This document shows, in pieces, positions 59,388-64,000 of a stretch of DNA of 64,000 nt. The notes beneath the pieces are model-generated. The model did not search any database, had not been told where the DNA came from, and saw only the letters and a list, made by a program, of their open reading frames with translations. Source of the stretch: Shimia sp040225985. Lineage in GTDB: Bacteria > Pseudomonadota > Alphaproteobacteria > Rhodobacterales > Rhodobacteraceae. A program made the position numbers and the translations under genes. The stretch is taken from positions 1 to 64,000 of the forward strand of contig NZ_JBBPEU010000010.1 in NCBI RefSeq assembly GCF_040225985.1, in the 5' to 3' direction. Position 1 is the stretch's first letter, and every line of letters starts with the position of its first letter.

Positions 59388-61835
59388 TTACCCTTTTGGC
59401 AGCTTCAGCACGATGTTCTTGCCGGATTTCTGATAGCGCAGCTCGGTCTCGCCGATAGCGGACACTTTGCCGCCGTCGATCCGGTCGCCGACCTGTACCT
59501 TTTTGTACCGCCCCGACGACAAACGCACCAGCGCGCGGCGGCTCGAGGCAGTGCCGTAGACGCCGATCAGGTTGACCTTGTTGAGGTTGATCGCGTTTTT
59601 GATTGTGGCCTGACGTGCCACCGACGCCTTGGACGGGATCGAGGGTGTCACACTGGCCGCAACAGGCGAAGCCACCACCGGATCGGCGGGTTTCGCGCGG
59701 TTGGCAAGCTGCGCAATATTGGCCGGGCGCTGGCGCGGTTTCAGAGACTCTTTCACCGCCAACCGCGTCGGGGTTTGATCTAGCTCCTGCTCTTCCTTGC
59801 TGGTGAACGGGCGGGCCTTGGGGCGCTTGTTGCCAAGTTCGGCGATCGACAGACCACCATTCGCGGCGCGTTCGCTGTTTTCAACAAGGTCGGTGGGGCG
59901 TGCGCGTGGGCGAAGCTCGGCAAGCCGCGCGGCCTCTTCCGACAGGATGGATTGGGCCAGTGCCTCGCGGTCAGGGAATGTGTCGGGCAGCACAGGCGGA
60001 CGCCCGAGATAGACCAGCGTGCCCGAGGGTGTCAACGCACCTTCTGGGGTCGCAATTACGAGGCCACGCTCGTCCAGATCATAGGTGGTACCCACGGCGG
60101 GGGTCGAGATCTGGCGCGGCAATGACGCGTCTAGCATCAGCCCGCTCACATCCGGCAGCGCCAGCGCATCCACGCCCGGAATCGGCGCATCAATTGAAGC
60201 GATGTAAAGGTCATCCGTACCCCCGCTGGTCAGCGTCGCCGGCGGTTCGGGCGCGCGTTCCCAGATGCCGGTCACAGCATAACGCGCGCGGGCTTCCTGC
60301 TCGGTCGGGGCGGTGGGATGGGCCATGTCTTCTTCTGTGGCTTCCACCAGCGCGCTGTCGACCAGATTGCCCGCGGCATCGACGGTGCCCGTCTCAAGGG
60401 TTTCGACAGCCTCGGGGCTGACCCGCACCGTTTCAACGGGCGGTTTCTCGGCGTGGCCTTCGGGGATGGTCACGATTTCAAGATCTTCGGGCGCCGGGGC
60501 AGGCACCGTATCGCCCGGCAGCGGCGCCGGTGCGATCTCGACGATCTGGGGGGCGATTTCCTCTTCATCCGGGAAAAGGCTGCTGACCCCATCCTCAAGG
60601 AAGAACGAGGCCCAGGCCGCCACAAGGGCCAACCCGACCAACAGCAGGGCAGTCAGGATCAGGCCAAGAAAACGCGGCTTGCCCGCGACTTCGGTCTCGC
60701 GCGCACCGAACACGGTCATGCGGCGCTTTTCGGAACTCGCTGCGGCAGTCTCTGCTTTTGTCTCCGGGACCTTGGCTTTGCTTTCGGGCTTGGTTTCCGG
60801 CTCTGGTGCGGACGTTGCCTCGGGTTTGCTACGGCGGCTGAAGAAAGACGTGACCGTGCCGCCGGTCGTGCCTGTCTCTTCCTCGACCTCGTCCTCGTCG
60901 ATCTTGAATCCGGCCACAAGTTTGGCCGGATCAAAACGCGGCTCGGTCTGTTCGGTCAGACGGCTTGCACTTGGCGCCGGGGGCAGGTCGGGGGCGTTGA
61001 CGCCGGTCTGTGATGACGCAGCCGCACCAAGTGCCGGCGCAGCCGCAGGTGCGGCATCCGCCTCCTTGCGCGCCCGTATGCTGGCAAAGCCGGGTGTGGG
61101 ATCGGCTGGGGCTTCGATAGGTGTTTCGTCTGCTCTGTCGCCGGGGTCGGCCGTGCGGGCTGCGCCTTCGTCTTCGGGGGGCGTGTCCCCGGCCTCTTGC
61201 GGCAGGGACAGCAAGGCCCCGTCATCTAGGGGCTCTGCCGCGTCCGTTGCCTCTGGGGCAGGCTCAGGCTCTGGCAAAGGCAATGGACCGGAGCCCACGA
61301 TCACCACCGGGGTGGTGTCACGTTCGAGTGTGGCCCCCGCCAGAAGCGTTGTACTGGCTTGGGTATCGCCCAGGAATGCCTCGCGGGCGAAACCGGTTTC
61401 GGGGTCGGGGGTCGCAACAAAGCTGACCGGGTTGAACGCATGCTCGGCCACAAAGGACTCGGCCTCTTCCAGCGTTTCGCGGGCCACGGCGGCGACATGG
61501 GTTTTCCGACCGTCTTTGGCAAGGTCGAAACACAGGTCCTCTGCGCGGTAGGGCGTGCTTTCTTCCAGCGCGGTTTCGGCGGCAAGGCGGCGGTTGGCTT
61601 CGCTCTGGCGGCCGGTGTCCAGCGTCAGATATTTGATCTGATCATTAGGCAGGATCAGCTTGGTGCGGAAATCCGGACCATCCAGATCAACCGCCATTTG
61701 GCGCATCGCGGCCAAGTCGCCCGCCAAATCGTCCGAATCAAGCGCCACCTCGGCCAACAGGTGCCAGCCACCTTCGACACGGCGTAGCAGGCCGATCCCC
61801 TCAAACGACAGCGATAGCGCAAAATTCGGTTTCAT
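59388..61835 (-). CDS. Large bitopic protein: PilM/GspL-like N-terminus, TM helix, PilP/GspC-like C-terminus
   Basis: An 815-residue protein of unknown function. Residues ~1-145 (FALSLSFEGIGLLRRVEGGW, then KLILPNDQIKYLTLD) look like the cytoplasmic actin-fold domain of GspL/PilM. Residues ~185-385 are Ala/Pro/Glu-rich and probably disordered. One TM helix spans ~388-413. A long Pro-rich periplasmic linker follows, and the last ~70 residues (KVNLIGVYGTASSRRALVRL, then GDRIDGGKVSAIG) resemble the HR domain of PilP/GspC that docks onto secretins. No type II secretion or type IV pilus genes are nearby. This suggests a fused inner-membrane connector, by inference. Confidence 0.6.
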   Translation of the reverse strand: MKPNFALSLSFEGIGLLRRVEGGWHLLAEVALDSDDLAGDLAAMRQMAVDLDGPDFRTKLILPNDQIKYLTLDTGRQSEANRRLAAETALEESTPYRAEDLCFDLAKDGRKTHVAAVARETLEEAESFVAEHAFNPVSFVATPDPETGFAREAFLGDTQASTTLLAGATLERDTTPVVIVGSGPLPLPEPEPAPEATDAAEPLDDGALLSLPQEAGDTPPEDEGAARTADPGDRADETPIEAPADPTPGFASIRARKEADAAPAAAPALGAAASSQTGVNAPDLPPAPSASRLTEQTEPRFDPAKLVAGFKIDEDEVEEETGTTGGTVTSFFSRRSKPEATSAPEPETKPESKAKVPETKAETAAASSEKRRMTVFGARETEVAGKPRFLGLILTALLLVGLALVAAWASFFLEDGVSSLFPDEEEIAPQIVEIAPAPLPGDTVPAPAPEDLEIVTIPEGHAEKPPVETVRVSPEAVETLETGTVDAAGNLVDSALVEATEEDMAHPTAPTEQEARARYAVTGIWERAPEPPATLTSGGTDDLYIASIDAPIPGVDALALPDVSGLMLDASLPRQISTPAVGTTYDLDERGLVIATPEGALTPSGTLVYLGRPPVLPDTFPDREALAQSILSEEAARLAELRPRARPTDLVENSERAANGGLSIAELGNKRPKARPFTSKEEQELDQTPTRLAVKESLKPRQRPANIAQLANRAKPADPVVASPVAASVTPSIPSKASVARQATIKNAINLNKVNLIGVYGTASSRRALVRLSSGRYKKVQVGDRIDGGKVSAIGETELRYQKSGKNIVLKLPKG

Positions 61836-61998
61836 GTTGCGGCTTTAGCACCTGGTAACAAAACAAAGAAGCATTTCCTGTGTGGCGAAAGTTTAAGGCA
61901 GCTTATTGCCGAAAGAAAGGAAAAGACGGTGACGGGCGCGCTTTGTCCCGCCAGCTTTGCTAGGGTGGGGGTCACAACAGGCAAGAAAGGGCTGCAAG

Positions 61999-62694
61999 AT
62001 GCGGATAATATTAGGATTTCTGGTTTACTTGGGATGCGTCGTCGCGGTTGCGGCCGAAACCCCGCAAAAGGCAGGTCGGATCGTCGTGACCGGCGCAGGC
62101 CGGATCGAGGTCGTGCCGGATATGGCGGTGATGACATTGGGCGTCTCGCACGAGGCAAAAGAGGCCCGCGCGGCCATTTCCGAGGTCGCGGACAAGGCCA
62201 ATGACATCCTGACCCGGCTGGACACGATGGGCGTCGCAACGCGTGATATCCAGACCAGCAACCTGTCGCTGCATCCGGTGCGGCGGCATTCGAATGATGG
62301 CAAGCCCCCCGTGGTGGAAGGGTATCGCGCGACCAACACCGTAACGGTACGGGTGCGAGACCTGTCCACGCTTGGGGAGGTTTTGACCAATGTGGTTCAG
62401 GATGGTGCAAATGAATTCAATGGGTTGCGGTTCGGAGTTCAGGAAATGGACGGCTACCACGACCTTGCGCGCCGGGCTGCCGTGGCCGACGCACAGGCAA
62501 AGGCCGCCCTTTATGCCGAGGCCGCCGGCGTCACACTCGGGCCCGTGGTTGAGCTGTCCGAAGGCGGCGGCGACCTGCCACGCCCCGTTCCCATGATGCG
62601 CGCCGAGATGGTCGCGGATGCGGCGATGCCCGTGGCCGAAGGAGAAATGACCGTGCGCGCGCAGGTCAGGATGGTCTTCGCGATTGCAGAGTAG
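61999..62694 (+). CDS. SIMPL (DUF541) domain protein, exported
   Basis: A 231-residue periplasmic protein: signal peptide ~1-20 (ending VAVAAE), then the SIMPL domain with GRIVVTGAGRIEVVPDMAVM (~28-47), IQTSNLSLHP (~85-94), YRATNTVTVRV and RAAVADAQAKAALYAEAAG. Bacterial relatives form oligomers and are linked to oxidative-stress tolerance; the role here is unproven. ATG 61999 has GAAAGGG upstream. Divergent from the large bitopic protein, with a gap of about 160 bases. Confidence 0.85.
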   Translation: MRIILGFLVYLGCVVAVAAETPQKAGRIVVTGAGRIEVVPDMAVMTLGVSHEAKEARAAISEVADKANDILTRLDTMGVATRDIQTSNLSLHPVRRHSNDGKPPVVEGYRATNTVTVRVRDLSTLGEVLTNVVQDGANEFNGLRFGVQEMDGYHDLARRAAVADAQAKAALYAEAAGVTLGPVVELSEGGGDLPRPVPMMRAEMVADAAMPVAEGEMTVRAQVRMVFAIAE

Positions 62695-62717
62695 GGCGCG
62701 GTTTCTCGGCACCACGA

Positions 62718-62747
62718 AAAAGGCCGCGCAGTCCTGCGCGGCCTTTT
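62718..62747. terminator. Bidirectional terminator between SIMPL gene and metY
   Basis: AAAAGGCCGCGCAG (62718-62731) and CTGCGCGGCCTTTT (62734-62747) are perfect complements with A- and T-runs at both ends, so it serves both convergent genes. Confidence 0.95.
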
Positions 62748-62767
62748 GTTGTCCCGGGGGCGGTGTC

Positions 62768-64000
62768 TTAGGCGTGCGCCGCGTTCAGCGCCTGGTCCAG
62801 ATCTGCGATCAGGTCTTCGGCATTCTCGATCCCGATCGAGATGCGCACCACGTTCGCACCTGCGCCAGCCGCTTCCTGCTGTTCCGGTGTCAGCTGGCGG
62901 TGTGTGGTCGAGGCCGAGTGGATCACAAGGCTGCGCGTGTCACCGAGGTTGGCGACGTGACTGAACAGTTCCAGGCTGTCGACGAATTTGACGCAGGCGT
63001 CATAGCCACCTTTCAGCGCCACGGTGAACAGACCCCCGGTGCCCTTGGGGCAGATCCGCTGGGCGCGTTCGTAATAGGGCGAAGACGGCAAACCGGCATA
63101 GGTCACGCCGTCCACATGCGGGTGCGTTTCCAGCCAGGCCGCGACTTTCTCGGCATTCTGGGTGTGACGCTCCATGCGCAGTGACAGGGTTTCGATCCCC
63201 ATCAGCGTGTAATGCGCCGCCTGCGGGTTCAGCGTCATGCCGAGGTCGCGCAGACCGATGGCAATGCCGTGGAAGGTAAAGGCCAGCGGGCCAAAGGTCT
63301 CGTGGAACTTGAGGCCGTGATAGGCGGGTTCGGGTTCAGAGAGCGACGGGAACTTGTCGCTGGCCGACCAGTCGAACTTGCCCGAGTCGATCACCACACC
63401 GCCTGTGACCGAACCGTTGCCAGTCAGGTATTTGGTCATCGAATGCACCACCAGTGTCGCGCCATGTTCGATCGGACGGCACAGGTAAGGTGTGGCCGAG
63501 GTGTTGTCGACGATCAGCGGCAGGCCCGCCTTGTCGGCGACGGCAGAGATCGCGTCGAGATCGGCGACATGGCCGCCTGGGTTGGCGACTGCCTCGCAGA
63601 ATACCGCGCGGGTGTCGTCGTCAATCGCGGCCTCGACCGCGTCCAGATCGTCGATGTCCACGAATTTCGCGGTCCAGCCAAAACGCTTGATGGTCTGGCT
63701 GAACTGGGTGATCGAGCCACCATAAAGACGGGTCGACACCACCACGTTGCGCCCTGGCGCCATCAGCGGGAACAGCGCCATGATCTGCGCCGCGTGACCC
63801 GAGGAACAGCACACCGCCCCGACGCCGCCTTCCAGCGTCGCCAGCCGCTCTTGCAGCACGGCCACGGTCGGGTTGGTCAGGCGCGAGTAGATATAGCCCA
63901 CTTCCTGCAGGTTGAAGAGCGCGGCGGCGTGTTCGGCATCGCGGAACACGTAGGCCGTGGTCTGGTAGATCGGGGTATTGCGTGCGCCGGTCGCCGGATC
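62768..64000 (-). CDS. metY: O-acetylhomoserine sulfhydrylase (5' end beyond window)
   Basis: A PLP enzyme of the Cys/Met metabolism family, 411 codons visible and open to the window edge, so some 15-25 N-terminal residues are missing. Family features: YIYSRLTNPTVAVLQERLA, AVCCSSGHAAQIMAL, LYGGSITQF, LPLIVDNTSATPYLCRPIEH and the PLP-lysine motif VVHSMTKYLTGNG. The C-terminal LGDTRSLVIHSASTTHRQL is typical of the MetY rather than the MetB/CysK class. It makes homocysteine from O-acetylhomoserine and sulfide. Convergent with the SIMPL gene. Confidence 0.93.
   Translation of the reverse strand, partial: DPATGARNTPIYQTTAYVFRDAEHAAALFNLQEVGYIYSRLTNPTVAVLQERLATLEGGVGAVCCSSGHAAQIMALFPLMAPGRNVVVSTRLYGGSITQFSQTIKRFGWTAKFVDIDDLDAVEAAIDDDTRAVFCEAVANPGGHVADLDAISAVADKAGLPLIVDNTSATPYLCRPIEHGATLVVHSMTKYLTGNGSVTGGVVIDSGKFDWSASDKFPSLSEPEPAYHGLKFHETFGPLAFTFHGIAIGLRDLGMTLNPQAAHYTLMGIETLSLRMERHTQNAEKVAAWLETHPHVDGVTYAGLPSSPYYERAQRICPKGTGGLFTVALKGGYDACVKFVDSLELFSHVANLGDTRSLVIHSASTTHRQLTPEQQEAAGAGANVVRISIGIENAEDLIADLDQALNAAHA

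Noticed and set aside
1..64000. Insertion sequences, prophage, integrase, CRISPR arrays, rRNA
   Set aside because: No transposase or integrase motifs, no regularly spaced repeats and no rRNA sequence were found.

Overview
The window looks like core chromosome of a marine Rhodobacterales (Roseobacter-type) alphaproteobacterium. The support is the GC-rich coding sequence with AAGGAG-type ribosome sites, a heterotetrameric sarcosine oxidase operon, an nrdR-ribD-ribE-ribBA-ribH-nusB chain, CarD, MmcB and direct-repeat (GTTC-N7-GTTC) LexA boxes, GANTC sites, a tRNA-His with A73 and no encoded G-1, and several small proteins of a kind I associate with Rhodobacterales. I see no insertion sequence, prophage, CRISPR array or rRNA. 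Genus and species cannot be named from this.

Layout. 1-2.1 kb: end of an RTX-type protein, an MFS transporter and a LexA-box-controlled ImuA-like gene. 2.1-4.8 kb: agmatinase-family ureohydrolase, Tas-type aldo/keto reductase, small membrane protein. 4.8-7.8 kb (minus): three overlapping TadG/TadE-like genes, one with a von Willebrand A domain. 8.1-11.2 kb: glutamate dehydrogenase, GFA-like protein, outer-membrane protein. 11.3-16.5 kb: soxBDAG. 16.5-21 kb: dnaG-rpoD with a GANTC-rich spacer. 21-23.4 kb: small proteins, haloalkane dehalogenase, YjbQ. 23.6-33.9 kb: the riboflavin/nusB chain, interrupted on the opposite strand by a capsule export cassette (kpsS, Wza-like, kpsC) and a proline-racemase-family gene. 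33.9-37.6 kb: M20 amidohydrolase, small membrane protein, candidate structured RNA, mmcB, tRNA-His, small proteins. 37.6-43.5 kb: RluD-type pseudouridine synthase, rpoH, an orphan capsule-type protein, dipeptidase, YbiI. 43.5-52.8 kb: PepF, FAH protein, lipase with SCP2 protein, TPR protein, SUV3-like helicase, Hsp15-like S4 protein, FdxA, CarD. 52.8-64 kb: cobS/cobT, a Kef-type antiporter, an Lrp regulator divergent from hppD, an acyltransferase, a large PilM/PilP-like membrane protein, a SIMPL protein and truncated metY.

Functional themes. Nitrogen and carbon from methylated or guanidino compounds and amino acids are handled by SoxBDAG (formaldehyde or methylene-THF plus glycine), GdhA, the ureohydrolase, the hydroxyproline-type enzyme, HppD and the peptidases. 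Cofactor synthesis covers riboflavin and the lower-ligand end of cobalamin. Regulation covers RpoD, RpoH with its own heat-shock-type promoter, CarD, NrdR, SOS boxes and probable CcrM methylation sites. The envelope share is the capsule cassette, the Tad-like proteins and several signal-peptide or beta-barrel-like proteins.

The best leads for something undescribed are the GspL/PilM-TM-PilP/GspC-like fusion (59.4-61.8 kb), a nested-stem RNA candidate at 36.03-36.18 kb, the orphan SOS-controlled ImuA homologue, the GANTC cluster before rpoD and a terminator hairpin lying at the start of kpsC. All assignments come from reading the sequence and recognising families; no database search was run.
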